64,000 bases of DNA from CAYPNP01 sp964412195 (GCA_964412195.1 CAYPNP010000005.1:62001-126000), one strand, 5' to 3'; shown: positions 1-8,764, numbered from the stretch's first letter. Numbers and translations are program-made. The notes: generated from the sequence alone by a model not told the origin.

Positions 1-1
1 G

Positions 2-70
2 CTGCCCTCGGACCTGTTCCCCCGGTTGGAAGCGAAGCGCCGTCCAGCCGACCCCGGCGTGAAAGGTTAA
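2..70 (+). CDS. 3' end of an upstream gene cut by the window edge
   Basis: Frame 2 is open from the window edge to a TAA at 68-70 and codes 22 residues ending in DPGVKG. The stop lies 6 bp before the ATG of the 2Fe-2S subunit gene, so this is probably the tail of a preceding gene in the same operon. The molybdopterin-binding catalytic subunit of the hydroxylase is the expected neighbour, but 22 residues are too few to identify it. Confidence 0.5.
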   Translation: MPSDLFPRLEAKRRPADPGVKG

Positions 71-76
71 GCGGAC

Positions 77-568
77 ATGAGAATCGAATTCCATCTCAAT
101 GGGACGGCTGTCTCCACGGACACGGACCCGGCCCGGCGACTGCTGGACGTCCTGCGCGAGGATTTCGGGCTGACGGCGGTCAAGGAATCCTGCGGCGAGG
201 GCGAGTGCGGGGCCTGCACAGTGCTCGTCGACGGCCGGGCGGTGCTTGCCTGCCTGATGCTGGCGGGCCAGGCTGCCGGACGGTCTGTCGAAACCCTGGA
301 GGGCCTGGCCGGCGACGGGCGGCTGGAGCGGCTGATCTCCGCCTTCGACGAGAAGAGCGCCGTGCAGTGCGGATTCTGCACTCCCGGCTTCATGGTAGCG
401 GCGTACGATTACATCCGCCGCGGCGGCAGCCCGGATCCGGAACGCATCCGGCTCGGGCTGGACGGAAACATTTGCCGCTGCACCGGCTACATGCAGATCA
501 TCGAGGCGGTGTCAAAGGCGGCCGAGAGGGAGCCGGGCGGCCGGGACGGCGACGGGAGCGCGTCATGA
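77..568 (+). CDS. 2Fe-2S subunit of a xanthine dehydrogenase/CO dehydrogenase-type molybdenum hydroxylase
   Basis: This is the small electron-transfer subunit of a three-subunit molybdenum hydroxylase. At 163 aa it has the usual family length. An N-terminal plant-type ferredoxin fold carries C39-x4-C44-x2-C47 and C59 (motif CGEGECGACTVL). The C-terminal helical domain carries the second cluster, C98-x2-C101 (QCGFCTPG) and C133-x-C135 (NICRCTGY). All eight ligands are present. Electrons would pass from the Mo subunit through both clusters to the FAD subunit encoded next. Its TGA (566-568) overlaps the ATG of that gene (565), so the two are translationally coupled. The substrate cannot be told from this subunit; it could serve xanthine, CO, nicotinate, aldehyde or purine hydroxylases. 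Confidence 0.93.
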   Translation: MRIEFHLNGTAVSTDTDPARRLLDVLREDFGLTAVKESCGEGECGACTVLVDGRAVLACLMLAGQAAGRSVETLEGLAGDGRLERLISAFDEKSAVQCGFCTPGFMVAAYDYIRRGGSPDPERIRLGLDGNICRCTGYMQIIEAVSKAAEREPGGRDGDGSAS

Positions 569-1410
569 AGTACCTCCGCCCCGCCACGATCCCTGAGTTC
601 CTAGCCGGCCTGTCGAACCATCCTGGCGCCCGCCTCCTGGCCGGCGCCACGGACGTCGTCCCGCAGGGCCGGAAGTCGGGGCAGTTTCCGGAGATCCTGA
701 TCGATCCCGGCGCCATCCGGAGCCAGTTCGAGGGCATCCGCGACGAAGGCGGCCGGCTGTGGATCGGGGCGTTCACCCCGTTCCAGGAGATCGTCGACCA
801 CGCCGGGCTGAACCGCGACTACCGGGTGCTGGTGGAGGCCTCCCGCTGGATCGGCTCGCGGCAGATCCGGAACATGGCCACCCTCGGCGGCAACATCGCC
901 AACGCTTCCCCCGCCGGCGACAGCATGCCGGCCCTGCTGGTGTACGAGGCGGCCATCCGGTGCCGTGGCCTTGCCGGCGTCCGCGAAATCCCTTTAGCGG
1001 AATTCTACCTCGGGTACAAGCAGACGGCGCTCCGGGCGGGCGAGTTCATCGAGGCGGTGCTGCTGCCGCCGCCGCCCGCCATCCGAAAGGATTACTACCG
1101 CAAGGCCGGACCCCGCCGGGTGCTGAGCATCTCCCGGACCGCCCTGGCCGGTCTCGTGGAAGAGCGCGACGGAACCGTCCCTGCGTACCGCCTGGCGGCG
1201 GCGGGCGTGGCGCCGGTCCCCGTCCGGCTGCGGCACGTGGAGGCGTTGCTGCAGGAGGGGCTGCCACCAGCCTCCGCCGAGAGCCGCCGGGAATCTCTGG
1301 CCGACACGCTGCGGAAGGACATAGCACCGATCACCGACCTGCGGGGATCGGCGGAATACAAGTTTCAGGTTACCCTGAATTTCATCCTGGAAATGATCGA
1401 GGAGTTGTAA
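565..1410 (+). CDS. FAD-binding subunit of the molybdenum hydroxylase (CoxM/XdhB type)
   Basis: This 281-aa protein is the flavin subunit that passes electrons from the 2Fe-2S subunit to the final acceptor. The start is the ATG at 565, in an ATGA overlap with the preceding stop; the long in-frame extension upstream is antisense to nothing useful and overlaps the 2Fe-2S gene. FAD-binding signatures are visible: LLAGATDVV (about residues 24-32, the AGGTD loop) and TLGGNIANASPAGD (about 106-119), followed by a C-terminal CO-dehydrogenase flavoprotein-like domain. The large molybdopterin subunit does not follow. Instead a PLP enzyme starts at 1410 in a TAATG overlap, so the catalytic subunit must lie upstream of the window or elsewhere. 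Confidence 0.9.
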   Translation: MKYLRPATIPEFLAGLSNHPGARLLAGATDVVPQGRKSGQFPEILIDPGAIRSQFEGIRDEGGRLWIGAFTPFQEIVDHAGLNRDYRVLVEASRWIGSRQIRNMATLGGNIANASPAGDSMPALLVYEAAIRCRGLAGVREIPLAEFYLGYKQTALRAGEFIEAVLLPPPPAIRKDYYRKAGPRRVLSISRTALAGLVEERDGTVPAYRLAAAGVAPVPVRLRHVEALLQEGLPPASAESRRESLADTLRKDIAPITDLRGSAEYKFQVTLNFILEMIEEL

Positions 1411-2591
1411 TGGATTCGAAGAAATCGAAATTCGACACCAAGCTGGTCCATGCGGGGATGACCGAAGATCCCACGGGGAGCGTCACCGTCCCGATTTACC
1501 AGACGTCCACGTTCGCCTTCCGCAACGCCGAGCACGGCGCCGCCCTGTTCGCCGGCCGCGAGGAGGGATTCATCTACACGCGGATCGCCAATCCCACGAT
1601 ACGGGCCCTGGAGCGGCAGGTGGCGGAGCTGGAATCCGGCTTCGACGGCATCGCCACCAGCTCCGGCATGGGCGCCGTCTCCACCATCTACATGGCGTTC
1701 CTGGGGCAGGGAGCCCATGTGGTCAGTACCGCTTCGGTGTACGGCCCGTCCCGGGGCATCCTGGAGAACCACTTCACCCGCTTCGGGGTGGAATCGACCT
1801 TCGTCGACACCTCCCGGCTGGAGAACGTCCGGAAAGCCCTGCGCCCGGAGACGCGCATGGTCTATGTGGAAACCCCCTCCAATCCGGCCATGCTGGTGAC
1901 CGATATCGCGGCTGTGGCGCAGATCGCGCATGAGCACGGGGCCGTGCTGGTGGTCGACAACACCTTCGCCAGCCCGTACCTCCAGAGGCCCCTGGAACTG
2001 GGCGCCGACGTGGTCTTCCACTCGGTCACCAAGTTCATCAACGGGCATGCCGACGTGGTGGGCGGGATCATCGTGACGCGGAAGGAAGCCCTCTACAAGA
2101 AGCTTCGCTCCATGATGGTCAATCTGGGCTGCAACATGGACCCGCACCAGGCCTTCCTGGTGATCCGGGGCCTGAAGACGCTCAGCCTCCGGATGGAGCG
2201 GGCCCAGGCCAACGCCATGGCCATCGCCCAGTGGCTGGAGGCCCACCCCAAGGTGGCGGAAATCCGATACATCGGGTTGGCGTCCCACCCGCAGCACGAG
2301 CTGGCCAAGCGGCAGATGAGCGGTCCGGGCGCCATGATCAGCTTCGAGCTGAAGGGCGGCCTCGAGGCCGGCCGGCGGCTGATGGACAACGTGCGGGTGT
2401 CCACCCTGGCGGTGTCCCTGGGCGGCGTGGAGACGCTGATCCAGCACCCGGCCTCCATGACCCACGCCGGTGTCCCCCGCGACCAGCGTCTGGCGGCGGG
2501 CATCACCGACGGCCTGGTCCGGTACTCGGTCGGCATCGAGGACGCGGAGGACCTCCTGTCCGACCTCTCCCAGGCCATGGACAAGGTGTGA
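1410..2591 (+). CDS. Cys/Met metabolism PLP-dependent enzyme (methionine gamma-lyase / O-acetylhomoserine sulfhydrylase / cystathionine gamma-synthase family)
   Basis: This 393-aa protein belongs to the trans-sulfuration family of fold-type I PLP enzymes. Visible hallmarks are the phosphate-binding YTRIANPT (56-63), SSGMGAV, the cofactor aspartate in VVDNTFASPY (about 181-190), the Schiff-base lysine K208 in HSVTKFINGHAD, and the C-terminal SLGGVETLIQHPASMTHAGV typical of the methionine gamma-lyase/OAH sulfhydrylase branch. The active-site cysteine of well-studied methionine gamma-lyases is replaced: the loop reads VYGPSRG (110-116). The exact reaction is therefore open between gamma-elimination and gamma-replacement. 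The ATG overlaps the TAA of the FAD subunit by one base, so it is co-translated with the hydroxylase genes, an unusual partnership. Confidence 0.88.
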   Translation: MDSKKSKFDTKLVHAGMTEDPTGSVTVPIYQTSTFAFRNAEHGAALFAGREEGFIYTRIANPTIRALERQVAELESGFDGIATSSGMGAVSTIYMAFLGQGAHVVSTASVYGPSRGILENHFTRFGVESTFVDTSRLENVRKALRPETRMVYVETPSNPAMLVTDIAAVAQIAHEHGAVLVVDNTFASPYLQRPLELGADVVFHSVTKFINGHADVVGGIIVTRKEALYKKLRSMMVNLGCNMDPHQAFLVIRGLKTLSLRMERAQANAMAIAQWLEAHPKVAEIRYIGLASHPQHELAKRQMSGPGAMISFELKGGLEAGRRLMDNVRVSTLAVSLGGVETLIQHPASMTHAGVPRDQRLAAGITDGLVRYSVGIEDAEDLLSDLSQAMDKV

Positions 2592-2650
2592 GTCCCGACC
2601 GAACGCGGAACATCGAACGTCGAATTCGGAAGGCCAAACGAAATCAGGAT

Positions 2651-2684
2651 CTGGAGCGCGGACGTCCTCGTCCGCCCGATCCAG
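2651..2684. repeat. REP-like imperfect palindrome
   Basis: Outer arms CTGGA (2651-2655) and TCCAG (2680-2684) enclose a perfect inner stem, GCGGAC (2658-2663) with GTCCGC (2670-2675), around the loop GTCCTC. Hairpins of this sort are typical of dispersed extragenic palindromes. No T-run follows, so it is not a classic terminator of the PLP-enzyme gene. Confidence 0.5.
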
Positions 2685-2700
2685 CCCCTGCACCAAAGCA

Positions 2701-2822
2701 GTGCCGGTGTCAGGCTCCGTCACAGTGCCGGTGCCAGGCTCCGTCACAATCCGGCCGCTGGCAAGCGGTCAGCAGTGCCGGTGCCAGGCTCCGTCACAAT
2801 CCGGCCGCCGGCAAGCGGTCAG
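2701..2822. repeat. Direct tandem repeats sharing the core GCCGGTGYCAGGCTCCGTCAC
   Basis: A partial unit (2701-2724) is followed by two nearly identical 50-bp units at 2725-2774 and 2775-2822. Each begins GTGCCGGTG(T/C)CAGGC and the last two end CCGGCCGC(T/C)GGCAAGCGGTC. The two full units differ by a single base in the aligned part. There is no spacer between units, so this is not a CRISPR array. Confidence 0.9.
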
Positions 2823-2978
2823 TACCGGCTTGCGTCAGCTGCCGGCGGGCGGCTTGACTCAGCTGGAGGAGACGATTCGCATCTCCATAAAAATCTGATA
2901 GTTGAGTGACATCCCGCGCCGAGGACTGACGACTCTCGGTACTAACCATGGCCGCTGCACGAATCCCTAAGGGAAATT

Positions 2979-3031
2979 GATGGTGTCAGGCTCTGTCACG
3001 AATGCGATGGTGTCAGGCTCTGTCACAATTC
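2979..3031. repeat. 27-bp tandem repeat related to the 2701-2822 array
   Basis: Two adjacent copies of GATGGTGTCAGGCTCTGTCA begin at 2979 and 3006, with period 27. The core GGTGTCAGGCTCTGTCAC is the same motif as in the array 160 bp upstream, with C changed to T. The same motif recurs in decayed form near 3131-3158 (GCTCTGTCTC, TCTCTGTCAC). Confidence 0.88.
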
Positions 3032-3087
3032 GTAGTTCGCGACCTCCGGGCGCGTGTCCAGCGGATCGAGTCGCGCATGATCCTCCT

Positions 3088-3109
3088 CTCGCGCCGAGGA
3101 CGGCGCGAG
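3088..3109. repeat. Perfect 9-bp hairpin
   Basis: CTCGCGCCG (3088-3096) pairs with CGGCGCGAG (3101-3109) around an AGGA loop. It lies inside the repeat-rich interval and has no T-run, so it is more likely a dispersed palindrome than a terminator. Confidence 0.6.
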
Positions 3110-3339
3110 CTACGGAAAGGCAACGGTTCCACGCTCTGTCTCAACACTCTCTGTCACAACATACTGGCTGCAGAGCGGGGGGACATCGGATCGGGGATAG
3201 CTATCTTGGCTGCCGAGCAAAGGTTCCGGATGCAAAGGGCTTGCAAAACGGACCGGTGCGCCGTACGATGAAGGCATCTTGAAACTCCTTGGAGACAGGG
3301 GCTCCACCAGCGGGCGCCTACCCGGAGAGGAGACTTGCC

Positions 3340-5136
3340 ATGAACGAGATCCAACGCGACAAGCAGGATGTGATCGCCCAATGGGCCTTTGACACCCGGC
3401 CCATCCTCGGCCGCTTCCACCTCTGGCTGGAAGACCTCGAGATCGAGTGGCTGCAGGGGGAGCCGGCCAAGGAGTTCACCCGGGAGATCTCCTTTCTCGA
3501 CGGGCGCATGGAACGCCTCATCGCCATGACGGCGGCCGTCACGGCACTGGGCACCCAGCTGTTCGGCCGCTTCGGCGCCGGCGCCTCGCTGGACAAGGCC
3601 GGCCTGAACCAGGTCAAGAAGGACGCCGACGCCATCTCCGCCTACGCCATGAGCGAGAGCCTGTGGTACCTCTCCCGGCAACTTCCCGAGAACCACGCCA
3701 TCATGGTCTGCATGGGCGAGGGCCTGATGCCGAAGGGCGGAGAGACGCCGGAGATGGGCTCCAACCCGCAGCTGGGCTTCGGCCGCGTCTATGCCCGGCC
3801 TGAGGTGGCCTGTTGGCTGGACCGGAAGGTGGTGCGGCTCCTGAACGATCCGGACTATTCCTGGGACCAGTTCTACCACGAGATCAAGGTCTCGGGCCAC
3901 AAGGTCTGGGGCGCCGCCATCGACACGCTGGAGAACACCTCCCGGTTCGCCAAGGGTAGCGACACCGGGCCCATGACCGTCCTGCACCTCTTTGACCAGC
4001 CTCTCCGGATCGCCCGGCCCTACGAGGGGTACATGGGCAACCTGTTCCTGCCGAAGGAAGTCATCCAGATGGCGGCGGAGAACGCCATCCTGATCACGTT
4101 TCGGACCCCCCGGGCTCTGGTGACGCGGGCCATCGAGCTGACCTACCCGGGCATCCAGCGGAAGAACATCCATGTATGGACCCTCCGCGGCAAGACCCGG
4201 GCTCCCCGCATCGGCAAGCTCTGGAAGGAATGGGAGGAGCAGGGGGTGCACATCATCGACGACGGCTGGAAGATGCCGACCGGACTGCCCGCGTTTACGG
4301 AGTCCGGAACGTACGCTCCGACCTACGCCATCGGCACGTGGAAGGATGCCGACGGCCTGACCCACCTGTTCCTGTGCGATGGGTACGCCGCCTCAGCCGA
4401 GGCGATGCAGGCCGCCAGCCTGACTCCGATGCTGGGGCTGGAAGCCTCCCTCTCGATCTTCACCTCCAAGTTCGACCTTTCCCACGAGCGCGAGCAGCAC
4501 ATCATGTCGCAGGACCCGGAGGCGACGGATTTCGCCCGGCGCCTGGAAGAGATCGCCGGCGGCCCGCTGGACGAAAAAGCGGTCCGGGATTACCGAGAGA
4601 TGATCTCCGAAGGCCGACAGGCCGGCCTTCCAGTCCACAAGGCCACCATCCAGGCGGACGACTTTTTCCCGGAGAAGTACTGGGATGTCCTCGCGGTCTC
4701 GGGTTACATGCGGCCGGATCCCTACACCGGCGCCCCCGGAGTGGAGCAGGTCGGCCCCAACACCTACCGGACCACCGTCCGGCTGGCCGCGCCCCGCGGC
4801 GACAAGCGGATCACCTTCACGCTGCGCCTCATGGAGACGTTCGAACAGAGCAAGCTCGTCTTCAATCCACTCCTCAGCCGGTTCCTCGCGGGAGAGGATT
4901 ACCTCAACCGCCCGGTCAAGATCTCCGACTCCGGCCGGATCCGGAACGAGCTGCAGACGCTCTGCATCGAGGCGCTGGAATTCATCGGCGACCAGCACAT
5001 CCGCATCTACTTCGACCGGATCCCACCGGAGGTGATCCCCCCGGACAAGCAGAAAAAGCTCCTGGAGATCCTGCTCTGGTACAAGCGGCGCCACCCGATC
5101 TGGTTCAACTGGCTGGAAATCGCGGACCCGGCGTAG
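3340..5136 (+). CDS. Conserved-looking protein of unknown function, 598 aa
   Basis: I do not recognise this family. The ATG at 3340 was chosen because a strong ribosome site (GGAGAGGAGA, about 3324-3333) sits just upstream; an in-frame ATG at 3289 would add 17 residues without one. The protein is soluble, with no signal peptide or membrane segment. An N-terminal helical part (about 1-120) is followed by a mixed alpha/beta middle rich in aromatic residues, with segments such as GKTRAPRIGKLWKEWEEQG and GTWKDADGLTHLFLCDGYA, and an acidic helical tail ending in LLWYKRRHPIWFNWLEI. G+C and codon use match the neighbours. It stands alone between the repeat region and the kinase gene, so context gives no function. 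Strong protein-like composition over 598 codons makes it a real gene. Confidence 0.8.
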   Translation: MNEIQRDKQDVIAQWAFDTRPILGRFHLWLEDLEIEWLQGEPAKEFTREISFLDGRMERLIAMTAAVTALGTQLFGRFGAGASLDKAGLNQVKKDADAISAYAMSESLWYLSRQLPENHAIMVCMGEGLMPKGGETPEMGSNPQLGFGRVYARPEVACWLDRKVVRLLNDPDYSWDQFYHEIKVSGHKVWGAAIDTLENTSRFAKGSDTGPMTVLHLFDQPLRIARPYEGYMGNLFLPKEVIQMAAENAILITFRTPRALVTRAIELTYPGIQRKNIHVWTLRGKTRAPRIGKLWKEWEEQGVHIIDDGWKMPTGLPAFTESGTYAPTYAIGTWKDADGLTHLFLCDGYAASAEAMQAASLTPMLGLEASLSIFTSKFDLSHEREQHIMSQDPEATDFARRLEEIAGGPLDEKAVRDYREMISEGRQAGLPVHKATIQADDFFPEKYWDVLAVSGYMRPDPYTGAPGVEQVGPNTYRTTVRLAAPRGDKRITFTLRLMETFEQSKLVFNPLLSRFLAGEDYLNRPVKISDSGRIRNELQTLCIEALEFIGDQHIRIYFDRIPPEVIPPDKQKKLLEILLWYKRRHPIWFNWLEIADPA

Positions 5137-5258
5137 GGGGACGGAAGCGACCGGGGCCTGCGGCGCCTTTCTTGGAGTGATCTGGTAAGCGTTATCGGCT
5201 CTCCGTTCCATATAGAATCGGTGGAGGACGGAACCCCGGTCGCCACCCTGGTTTGAGC

Positions 5259-8200
5259 ATGAGTGGAATCAACGTCGCATGGATCCGCTCCGGCCGTCGA
5301 CTTTCCGGAGCCAGGACGCTGCTCGCCGGACTCCTCGCCTGGCTGGGAGTTGCCGGATTCGCCGTCCAGGCGCAGGAGACATTCGAACGATTTTCCGAGA
5401 ACCGACGGCTCGGACAAAATCCGACGATGGCCATCCTTGAAGACCGCCAGGGTTTGCTCTGGTTCGGGACCGAGGATGGCCTGCTGCGGTACGATGGCTA
5501 CGACCTGACCACCTTCCGGCACGAGCCGAAGAACGCCGGCAGCCTGAGCGATACTTTCGTGTCCGTGCTTTACCAGGATCCGGCGGGGAGCATCTGGGTG
5601 GGCACCTATGAGGGGTTGAACCGCCTGGACCACCGGACCGGCCGGATCACCCGATTCGATCTGGGCGCGGAAGGAGCGGACGGACTCAACCACGATGTCG
5701 TCCAGGCGATCTGCCAGGACCGCTCGGGACAGCTCTGGATCGGCACCCGGGGAGGCGGCCTCGACCGGCTGGACCCCGCGACGGGACGCGTGACGCATCT
5801 GCATCAGTCGCCGGCGTACGAGAGCGGTCCGGGCAGCAACCAGGTCCGGGGGCTGGCGTTGGATCCGGGCGGGCGGATCTGGGTCGCCAGCGTGGGCGGC
5901 GGCCTGCTCGTGCACAATCCGGCGGATGGAACCTGGAAACGTTACCGGCACGATCCCAGGAACCCGGCGAGCCTCAGCGACGACCGGGTCATGACCATCT
6001 TTCTGGACAGCGCGGGGCGGGCCTGGGTCGGCACGAATGGGGGCGGAGTCTGTCAATTCGATGAAACTTCAGGGAGATTCAAGAGATACACGCACGATCC
6101 GAAAAATCCGCGATCGATCAGCCACGACACGGTCAAAGCCATCTGCGAAGATGTCCGCGGCTGCCTCTGGTTCGCCACCGAGGGCGGGCTGAACAGGCTT
6201 GATCCCCGGACCGGGCTCTTTGACTCCTATCGGAACAACATCAACGATCCCGGGAGTCTCAGCCACGATTATCTCTTCACCGTGCTTGCGGATCGTTCCG
6301 GAAACCTGTGGGTCGGCGCGTTCAACGGGCTGAATCGGCTGGAACTGGCCCGGAAACCCTTTCACTCGTACCGCCAGAAAAACGAACCAGGATACCTCAG
6401 CAGCGACGCGGTCTGGTCCGTTTACCAGGACCGGGAGGGGATCCTCTGGGTGGGCACGGACGGCGGCGGTCTGAACCGTCTGGATCCGGCCACCGGCCGA
6501 TTCTCCAGCTATATGAAGAAGGAGGCTGATCCGTCCAGCCTCAGCGACAACGCCGTCCAATGCATCCTGGAGGATGACGGCGGCGCGCTGTGGCTCGGCA
6601 CTTACAGCGGACTGTGCCGGATGGACCGAAGGAGCAGGCGGTTCGTGCGGTACATGGCGGACGGACCCGGGGCGAGGGGACTCAGCGACAACCGGGTCTA
6701 CGCCTTGTGCAAGGATCCGGCGGGCCGGTTGTGGATCGGGACCCATCGCGGAGTGGACCGGCTGGATCCCGCGGGCGATCGGTTGGTCCCGGGGTTGGAG
6801 CCCTCCCGGGTGATTGCAGGCGCGGACGCGCTACCGGTTTTCGTGATCGCTTCCGACGGGCCGGATGCCCTCTGGGTGGGTACCAGCGGGGAGGGCTTGA
6901 TTCATTTCCGGACCGACACGGGGGAGATCCGCCGCTACAAATACGATCCCCGGATTTCCGCGAGCCTCTGCGACGACGATATCTTTTCTCTCTACCTGGA
7001 CAAGTCCGGCCGGCTTTGGATCGGGACAGGCGGTGGCCTGGACCGCCTTGATCCTGCCTCTGGGATATTCACCCATTTCACCGAGGAGGAGGGACTGCCC
7101 AGCGAGGTCGTGCTCCAGATCCAGGAGGACGATGCCGGCCACTTCTGGTTGAGCACGTTCAAAGGCATCGGCCGGCTCGATCCGGCGAAGGGGAGGATCC
7201 GGACCTATGACCGCGGGGATGGACTCCCGACGGACGATTTCGTCCAGGGAGCTTCCTTCAAGGATGGACGGGGGAAGTTGTACTTCGGTTCGACCCGGGG
7301 GCTCGTCCACTTCGATCCGCGGGAGATTCGGGACAATCCGTACATCCCCCCGGTGGTCCTGACGTCATTCAAATTGTTCAACAATGAATTTGACCTCGGT
7401 CAGAAAGTGTCCGAAGTCCGGGAGATCCACCTGGATTACAGCCAGAACTTCTTCTCCTTTGAGTTCGCCGCCCTGAATTACCTGGCTCCGGAGAAGAACC
7501 GGTACGCCTACCGGATGGAAGGCTTCGACAAAGGGTGGGTGCAGGCGGGCAACCGCCGCTATGCCGCCTTCACCAACCTGGATCCGGGCGAGTACGTGTT
7601 CCGGGTGCGGGCTGCCAACAACGACGGCGTGTGGAACATGGACGGCCTGGCCGTGCGGGTGATCATCGAACCGCCCTTCTGGCAGACCGGATGGTTCCGG
7701 GTGCTGGCGCTCATCGCCTTTGTGGTGCTGTCCAACGTGCTGTTCCTGCTCCTGAAGAAGACGACCACCCTGGTCGTCCACTGGCGGAAAACCCACTTCA
7801 TCTCCCATTACCGGATCCTCAAGAAGCTGGGCCGCGGCGGGATGGGGACCGTCTACAAGGTCCAGGACATCACCACGAAGCAAGTGTATGCCCTGAAGGT
7901 GCTGAATGAAGAAGTCCTGGAGGATGCCGACGCCAAGCAGAGGTTCATCGAGGAAAGCTCGATCTGCGAACGGATCGACCACCCCTGCGTCATCCGGATC
8001 ATGGAAAAGGGTGAGATCGAAGGCAACCTCTATTTCACCATGGACTTCTACGATGGCCGGACTCTGAGGGAAATCCTGGCCGAGCGCCGGCTCGGGGTCG
8101 GGGCCAGCCTCCAGCTGGTCCGGACGCTGTTCGGGATCATGCATGAAATCCATCGGCAGGGGGTGATCCACCGGGACATCAAGCCGGGGAACATCATGAT

Positions 8201-8651
8201 CGGCCGGAGGATCGACCCGGCGCGCCTGGCGGAAGGCCGGGCGGATGCCGCCACGCTCCGGGAGAACATCCGGATCCTCGATTTCGGCATCGCCCGCATG
8301 ATCGACACCAAGACCCGCACCCAGACCGGCATGTTCGTGGGCAGCCTCTACTACATGCCGCCGGAGTACCTCAACGGCAAGAAGGCCCGCGATTTCCGCG
8401 GGGACTACTATGCCCTGGGCGCCATCCTCTACGAGCTGCTGACCGGCCGGACTCCCTACCGGGGCGAAGATTTCGCCGGGCTGCTCTCCGCCATCGTGCA
8501 CACGCGCCCGGCGCCCCCGGCGGAACTGGCCGCGGGCGTCCCCGCCGCCGTTTCCGATTTCGCGCTTCGCCTGGTCGAAGCGGACGAATCCGTACGGTTG
8601 TCCGAGTATGGCCGGATCATGGAGGAAATGGACCGCCTGATTGGCGCATGA
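5259..8651 (+). CDS. Two-component-type beta-propeller sensor fused to a Ser/Thr protein kinase
   Basis: This 1130-aa membrane receptor has a signal/anchor segment (about 24-39). About fourteen Reg_prop propeller repeats follow (roughly 45-720, recurring patterns such as LWIGTRGGGLDRLDPATG). Next come a Y_Y_Y Ig-like domain (about 735-800), one transmembrane helix (about 812-833) and a cytoplasmic Hanks-type kinase (about 850-1125). Kinase motifs are complete: the glycine loop GRGGMG (about 858-863), K880 in YALKV, catalytic HRD with D973 (VIHRDIKPGN), DFG D1008, and MPPEYL. The two propeller-Y_Y_Y parts normally sit in front of a histidine kinase. Here the extracytoplasmic sensor would drive Ser/Thr phosphorylation instead. 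ATG 5259 is preferred to the in-frame TTG at 5253. Ligand and targets are unknown; carbohydrates are common ligands of the propeller family. Confidence 0.92.
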   Translation: MSGINVAWIRSGRRLSGARTLLAGLLAWLGVAGFAVQAQETFERFSENRRLGQNPTMAILEDRQGLLWFGTEDGLLRYDGYDLTTFRHEPKNAGSLSDTFVSVLYQDPAGSIWVGTYEGLNRLDHRTGRITRFDLGAEGADGLNHDVVQAICQDRSGQLWIGTRGGGLDRLDPATGRVTHLHQSPAYESGPGSNQVRGLALDPGGRIWVASVGGGLLVHNPADGTWKRYRHDPRNPASLSDDRVMTIFLDSAGRAWVGTNGGGVCQFDETSGRFKRYTHDPKNPRSISHDTVKAICEDVRGCLWFATEGGLNRLDPRTGLFDSYRNNINDPGSLSHDYLFTVLADRSGNLWVGAFNGLNRLELARKPFHSYRQKNEPGYLSSDAVWSVYQDREGILWVGTDGGGLNRLDPATGRFSSYMKKEADPSSLSDNAVQCILEDDGGALWLGTYSGLCRMDRRSRRFVRYMADGPGARGLSDNRVYALCKDPAGRLWIGTHRGVDRLDPAGDRLVPGLEPSRVIAGADALPVFVIASDGPDALWVGTSGEGLIHFRTDTGEIRRYKYDPRISASLCDDDIFSLYLDKSGRLWIGTGGGLDRLDPASGIFTHFTEEEGLPSEVVLQIQEDDAGHFWLSTFKGIGRLDPAKGRIRTYDRGDGLPTDDFVQGASFKDGRGKLYFGSTRGLVHFDPREIRDNPYIPPVVLTSFKLFNNEFDLGQKVSEVREIHLDYSQNFFSFEFAALNYLAPEKNRYAYRMEGFDKGWVQAGNRRYAAFTNLDPGEYVFRVRAANNDGVWNMDGLAVRVIIEPPFWQTGWFRVLALIAFVVLSNVLFLLLKKTTTLVVHWRKTHFISHYRILKKLGRGGMGTVYKVQDITTKQVYALKVLNEEVLEDADAKQRFIEESSICERIDHPCVIRIMEKGEIEGNLYFTMDFYDGRTLREILAERRLGVGASLQLVRTLFGIMHEIHRQGVIHRDIKPGNIMIGRRIDPARLAEGRADAATLRENIRILDFGIARMIDTKTRTQTGMFVGSLYYMPPEYLNGKKARDFRGDYYALGAILYELLTGRTPYRGEDFAGLLSAIVHTRPAPPAELAAGVPAAVSDFALRLVEADESVRLSEYGRIMEEMDRLIGA

Positions 8652-8703
8652 TCCAGCATCGCCCGGCCGGCCGGTGCGGAGGCTGATTCCGCGGCGGCGT
8701 CCC

Positions 8704-8732
8704 TTGAATTAATCGGCGGACATTGGTATAGT
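8704..8732 (+). promoter_or_regulatory. Sigma-70-type promoter of the aldolase gene
   Basis: TTGAAT (8704-8709) and TATAGT (8727-8732) are separated by exactly 17 bp, 33 bp before the ATG. A strong ribosome site, AAGGAGGAAG (8751-8760), follows. The aldolase therefore appears to be transcribed independently of the kinase. Confidence 0.7.
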
Positions 8733-8764
8733 TTCCGCACACTATCGGGGAAGGAGGAAGCCCA

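Larger units (their letters stand above)
2592..3339. other. 748-bp non-coding repeat-rich interval
   Basis: No credible gene is seen here; the short open frames are low-complexity readings of the repeats. The interval holds a REP-like hairpin (2651-2684), a 50-bp tandem repeat (2701-2822), a 27-bp tandem repeat with a related core (2979-3031), a 9-bp perfect hairpin (3088-3109) and degenerate copies of the GCTCTGTCAC core at about 3131-3158. It separates two unrelated transcription units. Confidence 0.7.

Noticed and set aside
205..564. N-terminal extension of the FAD subunit
   Set aside because: The region codes the 2Fe-2S subunit in another frame. The ATG at 565 in an ATGA overlap is the natural start.
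2701..2822. CRISPR array
   Set aside because: Units abut with no spacers and vary in the wrong way; no cas gene is present.
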